Assembly (NCBI GenBank): GCA_009783025.1
Contig: WRHY01000006.1
Span: forward strand, 1-64,000
Source: Desulfovibrionaceae bacterium
Lineage (GTDB): Bacteria; Desulfobacterota; Desulfovibrionia; Desulfovibrionales; Desulfovibrionaceae
DNA: 64,000 nucleotides
Reading direction: 5' to 3'
Notes under the pieces: model-generated
The model's input: the letters and a program-made list of their open reading frames with translations, nothing else
Databases searched by the model: none
Told to the model about the DNA's origin: nothing
Program-made: the position numbers and the translations under genes
Part shown: positions 9,325-18,452 of the stretch, piece by piece
How positions within the stretch are numbered: the first letter of the stretch is position 1
Layout: each line of letters opens with the position of its first letter

Positions 9325-10128
9325 ATGCCGCACATATACTTCCCCGAAGACAGCTACACCACTCCGGAAGGGCGGGCCGCGCCCCTTGCCGCGCGTTTTC
9401 CTTCCCTGACGTTCGCCTGGAAGGTGTTGGACATCATCAGGCACGACGGCAAGCTTGCTTCGGCAGGGACGTATGGCGGGCCGGAATGGAGCGAGGGCAG
9501 CTACGGAAGCCTGCGCGTACTGGAGCGTTGCGGCCTTCGCTTTCATGCCCAGGGCATGAACAACATTGATGCCGTTGACGGTCCGTGCGTTTTTATCGGC
9601 AACCACATGAGTACGCTGGAAACTTTTATCCTGCCCTGCTTTATTCAGCCGCGCAAACCCGTGACCTTTGTGGTCAAGGACAGTCTGCTGGGCTACCCCT
9701 GGTTCGGACCCGTGCTGCGCAGCCGGGACCCCATTGTGGTCAAGCGCCGGAATCCCAGGGAAGACTTTACCGTGGTCATGGAGGAAGGGTGCGAGCGGCT
9801 GAGCCGGGGCATGTCAGTGATTGTCTTTCCCCAAAGCACCCGCAGCACCACCCTTGATCCGGCGCAGTTCAACAGTATCGGCATCAAGCTGGCCAAAAGG
9901 GCGGGCGTGCCCGTGCTGCCCATTGCTCTGCGCTCGGACGCCTGGAAAATCGGCCGCTTGATCAAGGACTACGGCGGGCTGGACCCCTCCAAGCCCGTGC
10001 ACTTTGCCTTTGGCCGGCCTCTACAGGTGGAAGGCAACGGCAAGGCCGAACACGCGGCGGTCTGCGACTTCATTATCGAGCATCTGCGGCAGTGGTATTC
10101 GCCTGAAGCGGGTGCGGCGTCCCAATGA
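9325..10128 (+). CDS. 1-acylglycerol-3-phosphate O-acyltransferase family protein (PlsC-like)
   Basis: This is a 267-aa acyltransferase of the PlsC/LpxL-type fold. The catalytic block is NHMSTLE (around residue 93), an H-X4-E variant of the usual H-X4-D. It is followed by a glycerophosphate-binding block, FPQSTRSTT, in place of the canonical FPEGTRS. Lysine-rich KRRNPREDF lies between them. No transmembrane helix is evident. The start is ATG 9325, with GAGG about 8 bp upstream. The next gene, a glycosyltransferase, overlaps it by 4 bp (ATGA), suggesting a joint role in envelope lipid or glycan assembly. The exact substrate cannot be told from sequence; the altered H-X4-E is worth noting. Confidence 0.85.
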   Translation: MPHIYFPEDSYTTPEGRAAPLAARFPSLTFAWKVLDIIRHDGKLASAGTYGGPEWSEGSYGSLRVLERCGLRFHAQGMNNIDAVDGPCVFIGNHMSTLETFILPCFIQPRKPVTFVVKDSLLGYPWFGPVLRSRDPIVVKRRNPREDFTVVMEEGCERLSRGMSVIVFPQSTRSTTLDPAQFNSIGIKLAKRAGVPVLPIALRSDAWKIGRLIKDYGGLDPSKPVHFAFGRPLQVEGNGKAEHAAVCDFIIEHLRQWYSPEAGAASQ

Positions 10129-11315
10129 AAAACGCCCTGCGGATCATACAGGTGGTGAATGTCCGCTGGTTTAACGCCACGGCATGGTACGGCCTGTCCC
10201 TTGCGCGTCTGCTTCAGGAGAGCGGACACGAGGTGCGCGTGCTCGGCCTGCCCGGCGCCGAATCCTTTGCCAGAGCCGAGGACATGGGGCTTGATGTTCT
10301 TCCTTTGCCTCTGAATACCACCAATCCGCTCCGCCAGTCTTCTCTTTTGCGCCGCATGCGCGCCCTGTTGCGTGAGTTCAAGCCACATGTGGTCAACTGT
10401 CACCGGGGCGAGGGCCTGCTGCTCTGGGGCTTGTGCAAGTTCATGGAACATCCTTTCGCCCTGATCCGCACCCGGGGCGATCAGCGTCCGCCCAAGGCTA
10501 ATCCCGCCAACCGCGCCTTGCATGCGCGGCTGGTTGACGCGCTTATAGCCACCAATTCACGCACAGCAAGGCAGTGCCGGGATTTACTTGGCGTCTTGCC
10601 AGATGCTGGGCCAGATGCTGGGCAAGACGCCGGGCAAGACAAGCTGTTCATGATTCCGGGCGGTGTGGACACGGCCCGTTTCGCCCCGGACCCGGCAGGC
10701 AGGACCGCTGTGCGCCGGAAGTACGGATTCGCCGATGGCGATATGGTTATCGGTCTGCTTGGCCGCTTTGATGCGGTCAAGGGGCAGAAGGAATTGATAG
10801 ATGCCGTGCGCCGCGTGCGCGAGGGGGGGGATTGTTCAGAGCGGTGGAAGCGGATCAAGCTGATGCTCATGGGTTTTCCCACCTCTCTGTCTCAGGAGGC
10901 TGTGCAGGGTTGGATACAGGAGGCGGGGCTTTCCTCGTCCGCCGTGATAACCGGCAAGGTGGACGACGTTGCCGCGCATATCAGCGCCATGGATATGGGA
11001 ATCATTGCCTCGCAGGGGTCGGAGGCCATTGCCAGGGCCGCTTTTGAGATCATGGCCTGCGGGGTTCCGCTGGCCGGAACGGATGTCGGGGTCATGCCGG
11101 ATCTCCTGTCCGCGGAAGCGCTCGTGCCCGTGGGCAATACCACAGCCCTGGCCGCCCTGCTCGAGCGGGGGCTTTGCGATGCCGCTTTCCTGCCTGCCTT
11201 GCGCGAACAGCAAGGACTGCGTATGCAAACGCTCTCCAACGCCTGTTTTCTGGAACAAACCCTGGACGTTTACCGCTTCGCTCTGGGGCGGTGTACCTTA
11301 CGGAAACAATTATGA
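10125..11315 (+). CDS. Glycosyltransferase, GT4 family (group 1)
   Basis: A 396-aa GT-B glycosyltransferase. The N-terminal half has the acceptor domain (WYGLSLARLLQESGHEVRVLGLPG). The C-terminal half has the sugar-nucleotide domain: VIGLLGRFDAVKGQKELIDA, a putative donor-site region ASQGSEAIARAAFEIMACGVPLAGTDVG, and the E-X7-E-like spacing typical of GT4. Between the halves is a tandem repeat (PDAG, PDAG, QDAG, QD) encoded by 12-bp units. The start ATG overlaps the acyltransferase stop. The donor and acceptor are unknown; the context suggests lipopolysaccharide or another envelope glycolipid. Confidence 0.88.
   Translation: MKNALRIIQVVNVRWFNATAWYGLSLARLLQESGHEVRVLGLPGAESFARAEDMGLDVLPLPLNTTNPLRQSSLLRRMRALLREFKPHVVNCHRGEGLLLWGLCKFMEHPFALIRTRGDQRPPKANPANRALHARLVDALIATNSRTARQCRDLLGVLPDAGPDAGQDAGQDKLFMIPGGVDTARFAPDPAGRTAVRRKYGFADGDMVIGLLGRFDAVKGQKELIDAVRRVREGGDCSERWKRIKLMLMGFPTSLSQEAVQGWIQEAGLSSSAVITGKVDDVAAHISAMDMGIIASQGSEAIARAAFEIMACGVPLAGTDVGVMPDLLSAEALVPVGNTTALAALLERGLCDAAFLPALREQQGLRMQTLSNACFLEQTLDVYRFALGRCTLRKQL
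10599..10643 (+). repeat. 12-bp tandem repeat in the glycosyltransferase gene
   Basis: Three and three-quarter units of about 12 bp lie in tandem: CCAGATGCTGGG twice, then two diverged CAAGACGCCGGG-like units. They encode PDAG/QDAG in the linker between the two Rossmann domains. Unit length is a multiple of three, so changes in copy number would keep the frame. Confidence 0.8.
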
Positions 11316-12361
11316 ACACCTTGATATCCTTTGCCAGCGACAATACCGCCGGCGTGCACCCGCGTGTGCTGGAAGCCCTGGCTCACGCCAATCACGATAT
11401 GGCTCCCGCCTACGGGGCGGACGGATACAGCGAAGCCTTTGCGGAAACCGTGCAGGCCGTGTTCGGACCGTCGGCCCGGCCCTGGATCGTGGCGAACGGC
11501 ACAGCGGCCAACGTGCTTGGCCTGAAAAGCATGCTCCGGTCGCATGAAGCCGTTCTTTGCGCCGGTTCCGCTCATATCAACACTGACGAGTGCGGCGCGC
11601 CCGAAGCGATGATCGGCTGCAAGCTGCTCACCGTGCCCTCCGTGCAGGGCAAGATCAGGGCCGAAGATTGTCTGCCTTTTCTGGAACAGCGGGGGGATGT
11701 GCACCGATCTTCTCCCCGGGTGCTGTCCATTTCCCAGCCCACCGAGTGGGGAACCGTGTATGCGCCGGATGAGTTGGCGGCCTTAAAGGCTTTCTGCCGC
11801 GAACATGACCTGTATCTGCACATGGACGGCGCGCGCCTTGCCAATGCCGCTGCCGCGCTGAACCTGCCTCTGAAAGCCATAAGCGCGGAAGCCGGGGTTG
11901 ACGTGCTCAGCTTTGGCGGGACCAAAAACGGGTTGATGTCCGGGGATGCGGTTATTTTCTTCAATGAAACGCTCGGCCGGGAGTTCGGATACATACGCAA
12001 GCAGCATTTGCAGTTGTTGTCCAAAATGCGTTTTATGTCCGCCCAGTTTCTGGCCTATTTCAAGGACGACCTCTGGCTGGAAAACGCTTGCCTGGCCAAC
12101 CGTATGACGGCATTGCTGGCGGAGGAACTCAAAGGCATGGAGCATGTGCATATCGAATACCCGGTGCAGGTGAACGCGATTTTTGCGCGGCTTTGCAAGA
12201 ATGCCGTTGCAAAATTACAGGAACGCTTCTATTTTTATGTTCTGGATCCTTCCGAGGGGACGCATCCCACGGTCAAAGGCCCTCTGGTGCGTCTGATGAC
12301 TTCCTTTCGCAGTACGGAGGAAGAGGTGCGCGCCCTTACCGAAGCGATCGGGGCCTGTTAA
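11312..12361 (+). CDS. ltaE: Low-specificity L-threonine aldolase family protein
   Basis: This is a fold-type I PLP enzyme of the threonine aldolase / beta-eliminating lyase family, which cleaves threonine or allo-threonine to glycine and acetaldehyde. At 349 aa it contains FASDNTAGVHPRVLEAL at the N-terminus, the LHMDGARLANA aspartate segment and the PLP-lysine motif SFGGTKNGL. The start is ATG 11312, overlapping the end of the glycosyltransferase by 4 bp; no strong ribosome site is seen, consistent with coupled translation. The family contains several specificities, so the symbol is by homology only. Confidence 0.88.
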   Translation: MNTLISFASDNTAGVHPRVLEALAHANHDMAPAYGADGYSEAFAETVQAVFGPSARPWIVANGTAANVLGLKSMLRSHEAVLCAGSAHINTDECGAPEAMIGCKLLTVPSVQGKIRAEDCLPFLEQRGDVHRSSPRVLSISQPTEWGTVYAPDELAALKAFCREHDLYLHMDGARLANAAAALNLPLKAISAEAGVDVLSFGGTKNGLMSGDAVIFFNETLGREFGYIRKQHLQLLSKMRFMSAQFLAYFKDDLWLENACLANRMTALLAEELKGMEHVHIEYPVQVNAIFARLCKNAVAKLQERFYFYVLDPSEGTHPTVKGPLVRLMTSFRSTEEEVRALTEAIGAC

Positions 12362-12499
12362 CGCTACGGCCCTTTTGCCCCCTGCCTGCGTCAGAAACGC
12401 TTTTTATTCCGGTCGAGTACCATAAGAGTACACTCCCTCCATAAAAAGCTTTTCTTCCTTGGCAGGAGCCAAAATGACCTGTAGCCTTAACAGGCCCTA
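12351..12499. repeat. Palindromic element, divergent variant
   Basis: The outer arms GGGCCTGTTAA-GCTAC (12351 on) and GTAGCCTTAACAGGCCC (ending 12499) are inverted repeats. The interior shares about 29 identical bases (CCGGTCGAGTACC onward, near 12410) with the interior of the element at 43326, on the opposite strand. It also keeps the CTTCCTTGGCAGG-like flank. The threonine aldolase stop codon (12359-12361) lies in the left arm, so this element too defines a gene end. Some of the arm may be a transcription terminator. Confidence 0.7.
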
Positions 12500-12575
12500 G
12501 AGCCTACTAAAGAATGATAGGGCGGATTATCGTATTTCCCACGGACGGTTGGACTACCCGTAAAGGAGAACAAGT

Positions 12576-13754
12576 ATGCATGTATTGAAAATGACGGATT
12601 TGCCCCTTGCTGGCAAACGTGTGGTTATTCGTGAAGACCTCAATGTGCCGATCAAGGACGGCAAAGTGGCCGGCGAGGCCCGTCTCGCGGCATCGTTGCC
12701 GACCATCAAGGCAGCCAGGGACGCCGGGGCCAAAGTAATGCTTCTTTCCCATCTCGGACGGCCCACGGAAGGCGAATTCAGCGCGGCTGATTCCCTGGCC
12801 CCGGTGGCCGCGCGCCTGAGCGAAATGCTGGGCAGTGAAGTGCGCCTGATCCGGGATTATCTTGACGGCGGCTTCCCCCTGGAAGCCGGGCAGGTGGTCT
12901 TGTGCGAGAACGTGCGCTTTAACAAGGGCGAGAAAAAGGACGATGAAGCCCTGGGCCGGAAATACGCGGCCCTGTGCGATATTTTTGTTATGGACGCCTT
13001 TGCCACGGCTCATAGGGCGGAAGCCTCCACCAGCGCGGTGGCCCGCTTTGCGCCCGTAGCCTGCGCCGGTCCCCTGCTGGCGGCGGAGCTGGACGCCCTG
13101 ACGCGCAGCATGCTCAAGGCCGAGCATCCGCTGATCGCCATTATCGGCGGTTCCAAGGTGTCCACCAAACTGACCGTGCTGGACAGCCTGAGCAGGAAAG
13201 TGGACCGACTCATCGTGGGCGGCGGCATTGCCAACAACTTTATCAAGGCTGCGGGCTACGAGGTGGGCAAGTCCCTGTTTGAGCCGGATCTGGTGGACGA
13301 AGCCAGGCGGCTGATGGAGGCGGCCAAGGCTGCCGGGGGCGAAATCCCGGTGCCCGTCGATGTGGTGGTGGGCGCGGAGTTTTCCGCCTCCAGTCCGGCC
13401 ACGGTGAAAAAGGTCTCGGCAGTAAGTCCGGAAGACATGATCCTGGACATCGGCCCGGAAACCTCGGCCATGTATGCCAAAATTCTGGAGCAAGCCAAAA
13501 CCATCGTCTGGAACGGACCGGTGGGAGCTTTTGAAATCGACCAGTTTGGCAAGGGCACGGAAGCCTTGTGCAAGGCTGTGGCGGCCAGCCCGGCCTTTTC
13601 CATTGCCGGTGGCGGCGACACCCTGGTGGCGATTGAAAAATATGGCGTTGAGCAGGGCATTTCCTACCTTTCCACCGGCGGCGGCGCTTTCCTGGAGTTT
13701 CTGGAAGGCAAGACCCTGCCTGCTGTGGCCGTGCTTGAGGAGCGCGCAAAGTGA
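12576..13754 (+). CDS. pgk: Phosphoglycerate kinase
   Basis: Pgk transfers phosphate from 1,3-bisphosphoglycerate to ADP in glycolysis. At 392 aa it has the normal length. Visible are the N-terminal substrate motif [10 protein letters not shown], the SHLGRP loop, DAFATAHR, the hinge and ADP-side GGSKVSTKL and WNGPVGAFE, and the C-terminal [29 protein letters not shown] precedes ATG 12576. The stop overlaps the GTG start of sppA by 4 bp. The gap to the previous gene (214 bp) is mostly the palindromic variant. Confidence 0.97.
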   Translation: MHVLKMTDLPLAGKRVVIREDLNVPIKDGKVAGEARLAASLPTIKAARDAGAKVMLLSHLGRPTEGEFSAADSLAPVAARLSEMLGSEVRLIRDYLDGGFPLEAGQVVLCENVRFNKGEKKDDEALGRKYAALCDIFVMDAFATAHRAEASTSAVARFAPVACAGPLLAAELDALTRSMLKAEHPLIAIIGGSKVSTKLTVLDSLSRKVDRLIVGGGIANNFIKAAGYEVGKSLFEPDLVDEARRLMEAAKAAGGEIPVPVDVVVGAEFSASSPATVKKVSAVSPEDMILDIGPETSAMYAKILEQAKTIVWNGPVGAFEIDQFGKGTEALCKAVAASPAFSIAGGGDTLVAIEKYGVEQGISYLSTGGGAFLEFLEGKTLPAVAVLEERAK

Positions 13755-14842
13755 GCAACGGCAACTCCCTGGACTCGGCTCCCGCCGCATCCGGCCCGCC
13801 GCAGACTCCTCCGACCCTCGGCCAGGCCGTGGGCTCAGGAGCAAGCCCCAATCCGGGTTGGGGCAGGGCGGTTACGGAAAAAACAGGGGCTGTGCCCGGT
13901 TCTCCCGGCGGCGGACCGCCCACGCCATCGGGCGGGTCCTGGACCTGGCAGCCTGCCGGGATGGAGCCAAAACAGCCGTGGCGCAAACGGCATCCCATAT
14001 TGTTCTGGGGCGGCCTTTTGTTGCTGTTCGTCCTGATCTTCGGCCTGGGCCGCATGAGCGAGAAACAAATGTCCATCCGTGGTCCGCGCCTTGCCGTGGT
14101 TCAGGTGGACGGCATGATCCTCGACGCGGAGGAGATTGTGGCCTTTATGGAGAAGGTACGAAAGGATTCGGCCTTCAAGGGCGCGATACTTCGCATCAAC
14201 TCCCCCGGCGGGGCCGTGGGGCCGTCGCAGGAGATGTATGCGGCGGTCAAGCGCCTTTCCCTGGCCAAGCCGGTGGTGGCGTCCATGAGTTCCGTGGCCG
14301 CTTCCGGCGGATATTATGTTGCCTTGGGCGCGAACCGGGTCATTGCCGGACCATCTTCGCTCACGGCCAGCATCGGGGTAAAAATGCAGGTGCCGAATAT
14401 TGAGGTCCTGATGCGGACCATAGGGATTTCAGAAACCACGTTGACCACGGGCAGACTCAAGGATGCGGGATCAACGTGGCGGGACATGAAGCCGGAAGAA
14501 GAAGCCTATTTTCAGGCTTTGATCACTGATATGTATGAAGAGTTTATCGCTACCGTGGCCAAGGAGCGGCAACTTGCGCCGGAGCGGGTGCGCGCCGTTG
14601 CCGACGGACGGGCCATGACCGGGCGGCAGGCCCTGGAGGCCGGGTTGGTGGATGAACTGGGTGATTTTTACGCCGCCGTGAACAAGGCCAAAGAGCTCGC
14701 GGGCATAGCGGCGACAGAAGAGGTCGTTTTGGTCAAGGGACCGGAAAAGCAGAACACGCTGCTCAGCCGGTTGATCGGTTCCGTGCTACTTACACTCCGG
14801 CAGCAATCCGGAGCGGCGGAGCAGCCGGTGTTTATGTATTGA
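13751..14842 (+). CDS. sppA: Signal peptide peptidase SppA (single-domain type)
   Basis: This is a membrane-anchored serine protease that degrades cleaved signal peptides. It is 363 aa. A Pro/Gly/Ser-rich cytoplasmic N-terminus of about 75 residues is followed by one transmembrane helix ([20 protein letters not shown]) and the S49 domain. [16 protein letters not shown] forms the oxyanion region. The nucleophile is the serine of [10 protein letters not shown]. The general-base lysine is in GRLKDAGS, as in the short Bacillus-type SppA. GTG 13751 overlaps the pgk stop. The long low-complexity N-terminal extension is unusual. Confidence 0.93.
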   Translation: MSNGNSLDSAPAASGPPQTPPTLGQAVGSGASPNPGWGRAVTEKTGAVPGSPGGGPPTPSGGSWTWQPAGMEPKQPWRKRHPILFWGGLLLLFVLIFGLGRMSEKQMSIRGPRLAVVQVDGMILDAEEIVAFMEKVRKDSAFKGAILRINSPGGAVGPSQEMYAAVKRLSLAKPVVASMSSVAASGGYYVALGANRVIAGPSSLTASIGVKMQVPNIEVLMRTIGISETTLTTGRLKDAGSTWRDMKPEEEAYFQALITDMYEEFIATVAKERQLAPERVRAVADGRAMTGRQALEAGLVDELGDFYAAVNKAKELAGIAATEEVVLVKGPEKQNTLLSRLIGSVLLTLRQQSGAAEQPVFMY

Positions 14843-14856
14843 AAAAGGGAGACTTC

Positions 14857-16401
14857 ATGCGCTGTTACGGCTTGCTCCTGCACATTTCCTCCCTTCCCTC
14901 GGCCTGGGGCATAGGGGACCTGGGACCCGCGGCACACGCCTTTGCCGAGAGCCTGGCCTTGTCCGGGGCTTCGGTCTGGCAATTTCTGCCCCTGAATCCG
15001 ACATCGACATTTATCGGTAACTCACCGTATTCCAGTCCGTCCGCCTTTGCGGGCAATCCGCTGTTCATCAGCCCGGAGCTCCTGGCGCGGGACGGTTGGT
15101 TGTCGTACATGGACCTCGACGATTCCTTCATGCATCTTCCTGGCGGGCGCATTTGCTCTGATCCGTCCCGAGTGGATTTCGAGGTCGTTACGATGCACAG
15201 GGAATATGTGCTCAGCGCGGCTTTTAAACGGGCCGAATCTTCTCTGCCGGAGCATGAAGACTTCCAGCGCTTTTGTCGGGAACACCACTACTGGCTGCAT
15301 GACTATGCGCGTTTTGTCAGCATCAAGCAGGCCCAGGGGGGACGCTCCTGGGTGGACTGGCCCGCCGGACTCAAGCTGCGCGACCACGAGGCCCTGCGGC
15401 ACTGGGACGAGCAGGCGGCGCGGGACATGCAGCGGGAAAAATTCGTCCAGTATCTCTTTTTTTCCCAGTGGCAGCGTCTGCGCGAGGCCTGCTCCAAGCT
15501 CGGCATCTCCCTGCTGGCCGACGTGCCCATCTACGTGACCCACGACAGTGTTGATGTGTGGGCCAACCCGCACTATTTCAACCTTGACGAGGACATGAAC
15601 CCGCGAACCGTCTCGGGCGTGCCGCCGGACTATTTCAGCTTGACTGGACAACGCTGGGGCACGCCGGTGTATAACTGGGATCGGTTGGAACAAGACGGCT
15701 TTTGCTGGTGGAAACAGCGGCTCGGGCATACCTTGAAACTTGCGGACATGGCCAGGCTGGATCATTTTCGCGGTTTTTGCGCTTACTGGGATATTCCGGC
15801 CCAGGAAGAAACCGCTGTGTGCGGCGAATGGGTGGAAGCTCCGGCAGCGCCGCTGTTCACCGCCTTGCGCGAGCATTTTGGCGGCTTGCCCTTTCTGGCT
15901 GAAGATCTGGGCGTGATCACCGATGACGTGCGCGAAACCATGCGGGCCTTCGGCCTTCCGGGCATGCATGTGTTGCAGTTCGCCTTTGGCGGCGAGAACA
16001 TGGCCGCCAATCCGGATATTCCTCACGCCCACGCGCGTAATTCTTTTGTGTACACGGGCACGCATGACAACGCCCCGACCCGGGCCTGGTTTATCGCGGC
16101 GCCGGAACAGGAGTGCCAGAACTTCAAAGACTACCTCGGCTTCATGCCCGCCGGGGACACGGCCGCCTCCGCCCTGACCCGTCTGGCCTTTGCCGGTGTG
16201 GCTGACTGTGCCGTACTGCCCATGCAGGACGCGCTGAATCTCGGTCCGGAAAGCCGGATGAACACGCCCGGCACAGCCAATGGCAACTGGGGCTGGCGCA
16301 TGACCCCGGATCAGGCCGATCCGGCAAGGTTTGCCTGGTTGAAGCAGTTGGCGCGCGTTTATGGCAGGTTGGCTGAAGATGAAGAGACGATAGACCGGTA
16401 G
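14857..16401 (+). CDS. malQ: 4-alpha-glucanotransferase (amylomaltase)
   Basis: MalQ is a GH77 enzyme that disproportionates maltodextrins. The protein is 514 aa. It starts RCYGLLLHISSLPSAWGIGDLG, typical of the family. It has the nucleophile region (MARLDHFRGFCAYW), the acid/base region (LPFLAEDLGVITDDV) and the third carboxylate motif (YTGTHDN). ATG 14857 is preceded by AAGGGAG; a TTG at 14839 in the same frame is less likely. It follows sppA by 14 bp and is probably in the same transcript. It implies glycogen or maltodextrin metabolism. Confidence 0.95.
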   Translation: MRCYGLLLHISSLPSAWGIGDLGPAAHAFAESLALSGASVWQFLPLNPTSTFIGNSPYSSPSAFAGNPLFISPELLARDGWLSYMDLDDSFMHLPGGRICSDPSRVDFEVVTMHREYVLSAAFKRAESSLPEHEDFQRFCREHHYWLHDYARFVSIKQAQGGRSWVDWPAGLKLRDHEALRHWDEQAARDMQREKFVQYLFFSQWQRLREACSKLGISLLADVPIYVTHDSVDVWANPHYFNLDEDMNPRTVSGVPPDYFSLTGQRWGTPVYNWDRLEQDGFCWWKQRLGHTLKLADMARLDHFRGFCAYWDIPAQEETAVCGEWVEAPAAPLFTALREHFGGLPFLAEDLGVITDDVRETMRAFGLPGMHVLQFAFGGENMAANPDIPHAHARNSFVYTGTHDNAPTRAWFIAAPEQECQNFKDYLGFMPAGDTAASALTRLAFAGVADCAVLPMQDALNLGPESRMNTPGTANGNWGWRMTPDQADPARFAWLKQLARVYGRLAEDEETIDR

Positions 16402-16465
16402 GTGGACGAAAAAAACAGGGTAGTGTATATAGGGTGGAGTGGAACTTTTTACTCCTGGAGGCTCT

Positions 16466-18097
16466 ATGTTTTGCAACCAATGTGAACAGACATTCGAGGG
16501 GCACGGTTGTACGCGCATGGGTGTGTGCGGGAAAACCGACGAGGTGGCTGGAATACAGGACCTGATCGTGTACGCAACTCGCGGCCTCGCTTTAACCGCG
16601 CTCGAAGCGGAAAAAAAGGGCCTGGACCTGACAGCGGCCGGCAGAACATGCGTGGCAGCCCTGTTTTCCACGATAACCAACGTTAATTTCGATAAGGACG
16701 CGCTTCTGGCGCTGCTGCACCGGATAGTGGATGAGCGCAAGGCGCTTGCGGTCCGGGCAGGCCTGCACCTGACCCAGCCCGTGTGCGTGTTTGAACCGGC
16801 CGCGGATGCGCGGGGGCTGGCCGAACAGGCCAAGGTTGCCTGGACCGGCGGATTCGCCCCGGATCTTGATGACAATTCCCTTGCCCGGACCCTGCTGTTC
16901 GGCTTGAAGGGCGTCTCTGCCTATACGGATCATGCGGCTGTTCTCGGGCATGAAGACGCGGCCCATTATAAGGAAATCCTCAAAGCGTTGATTCTCGGCT
17001 TTGATGGCCACACGCCCACGCGCCAGGAATGGCTGGACGGGGTACTGGCCTGCGGGCGCGCCGCCTTGCGCTCCATGGAGCTTCTGGATGCCGCCAACAC
17101 GGAAACCTATGGACATCCCGAACCCACGCCGGTTTCGCTGAAGCCGAGGCCGGGCAAGGCGATTCTGATTACAGGCCATGATCTCAAGGACTTGCATGAT
17201 CTGTTGGTACAGACCGAAGGCAAGGGCATTAACATCTACACGCACGGGGAAATGCTCCCCACGCACGCTTACCCCGGCCTGAAAAAGTATCCGCATTTCG
17301 CCGGGCATTTCGGCACCGCATGGCAAAACCAGGTGCGGGAACTGCCGGACTTTCCCGGCCCGGTGTTGTTCACCACCAACTGTATTCAACGGCCTTCATC
17401 CAGTTATGCGGATCATGTCTTCACCACAGGGCTGGTGGGCTGGCCCGGAACGGTGCACGTCAAAAACGGGGATTTCGGCCCGGTTATTGAGCGCGCCCTG
17501 GCCATGCAGGGTTTTACGGACGAACAGGTCGCGCGCTATCCCGATGTAAAGGTACTGGTGGGCTTCGGGCACAAGAGCATTCTGAACGCGGCCGAAGCAT
17601 TGGTTGCGGGCGTGAAGTCCGGCGCGATCAAGCACTTTTTCCTGGTGGGCGGGTGCGACGGCGCCAGGCCGGGCCGTAACTACTACACGGAATTTGTGGA
17701 GAAAACGCCCGAAAATACGCTCGTGCTGACTCTGGCCTGCGGGAAGTTCCGCTTTTTTGACAAGCAACTCGGGGATATCAGCGGCATTCCTCGTCTGCTG
17801 GACGTGGGACAGTGTAATGACGCCCACAGCGCGATCAAGGCGGCCCAGGCGCTCGCCCAGGCTTTTGCCTGCGGCGTGAACGAGTTGCCGTTGTCGCTGA
17901 TTTTGTCCTGGTATGAGCAAAAGGCTGTGGCCGTTCTGCTGGCCCTGCTTGCTTCCGGCATCAAGGGCATGCGCCTGGGGCCGACCTTGCCGGCCTTTAT
18001 CTCGCCGAACGTGTTGCGGATACTGGTGGATGCCTTTGCGATCACGCCAATCAGCACGGCAGAGGAGGATCTTCGCCACACCCTGGCTGGATCCTAA
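16466..18097 (+). CDS. hcp: Hybrid-cluster protein (hydroxylamine reductase / NO detoxification)
   Basis: Hcp is a cytoplasmic Fe-S protein with a 4Fe-4S and a hybrid 4Fe-2S-2O cluster, linked to nitrosative-stress defence. It is 543 aa. The N-terminal cluster motif is CNQCEQTFEGHGC...VCGK (C-X2-C-X8-C-X5-C). The hybrid-cluster ligands lie in THGEMLPTHAYP, FTTNCIQRP, VGGCDGARPG and LACGKF. TGGAGG precedes ATG 16466. The short leader shows no obvious HcpR palindrome. The gene converges with the small regulator at 18094, overlapping it by 4 bp. No adjacent hcr-type ferredoxin reductase is seen. Confidence 0.95.
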   Translation: MFCNQCEQTFEGHGCTRMGVCGKTDEVAGIQDLIVYATRGLALTALEAEKKGLDLTAAGRTCVAALFSTITNVNFDKDALLALLHRIVDERKALAVRAGLHLTQPVCVFEPAADARGLAEQAKVAWTGGFAPDLDDNSLARTLLFGLKGVSAYTDHAAVLGHEDAAHYKEILKALILGFDGHTPTRQEWLDGVLACGRAALRSMELLDAANTETYGHPEPTPVSLKPRPGKAILITGHDLKDLHDLLVQTEGKGINIYTHGEMLPTHAYPGLKKYPHFAGHFGTAWQNQVRELPDFPGPVLFTTNCIQRPSSSYADHVFTTGLVGWPGTVHVKNGDFGPVIERALAMQGFTDEQVARYPDVKVLVGFGHKSILNAAEALVAGVKSGAIKHFFLVGGCDGARPGRNYYTEFVEKTPENTLVLTLACGKFRFFDKQLGDISGIPRLLDVGQCNDAHSAIKAAQALAQAFACGVNELPLSLILSWYEQKAVAVLLALLASGIKGMRLGPTLPAFISPNVLRILVDAFAITPISTAEEDLRHTLAGS

Positions 18098-18291
18098 CCC
18101 TCATCATACAAATCGCGGGTCTTGACGCCAAGATATCGCGCCATTATCGCCAGAGTATCGAGTTTGCACTGGCCGATCTTCTGTCCGCGCGCTCGAATCA
18201 GAGTCATTTCCGCTAATTTTGTATCTTCCGTCATTTTTTTGAGTGTTATCCCTTTCTGCTCCATGACCGCCTTGAGATTGCTTGTTATCAT
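18094..18291 (-). CDS. Small XRE/Cro-family HTH regulator, 65 aa
   Basis: A 65-residue protein, essentially one helix-turn-helix: NLKAVMEQKGITLKKM, then a recognition-helix region TKLAEMTLIRARGQK and KLDTLAIMARYLGVKTRDLYDEG. The latter is typical of compact Cro/C1-type regulators of the YozG/HTH_26 kind. ATG 18291 is used because GGAGG lies 8 bp upstream; an upstream in-frame start lacks one. It converges with hcp. The 162-bp gap to the divergent diguanylate cyclase gene would suit it as an autoregulator or regulator of that gene, which is inference. Confidence 0.75.
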   Translation of the reverse strand: MITSNLKAVMEQKGITLKKMTEDTKLAEMTLIRARGQKIGQCKLDTLAIMARYLGVKTRDLYDEG

Positions 18292-18452
18292 GCGATTTTT
18301 CCTCCATCGCATGATATAGCGTAGCTGGCTTGCTATCCCCACACTAACAAGTTAGAGTATAAAGAAAAACTCCGGCTCTGGCCTTCTATCCAAGGCCAAA
18401 TTTTTTTGTTGCATTCCAGTTCCTCATGGCAACACCGTAAAGAGCAAAAACG

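Noticed and set aside
16401..16465. HcpR operator upstream of hcp
   Set aside because: I looked for TTGTGA-N6-TCACAA or a close variant in this short leader and did not find one.
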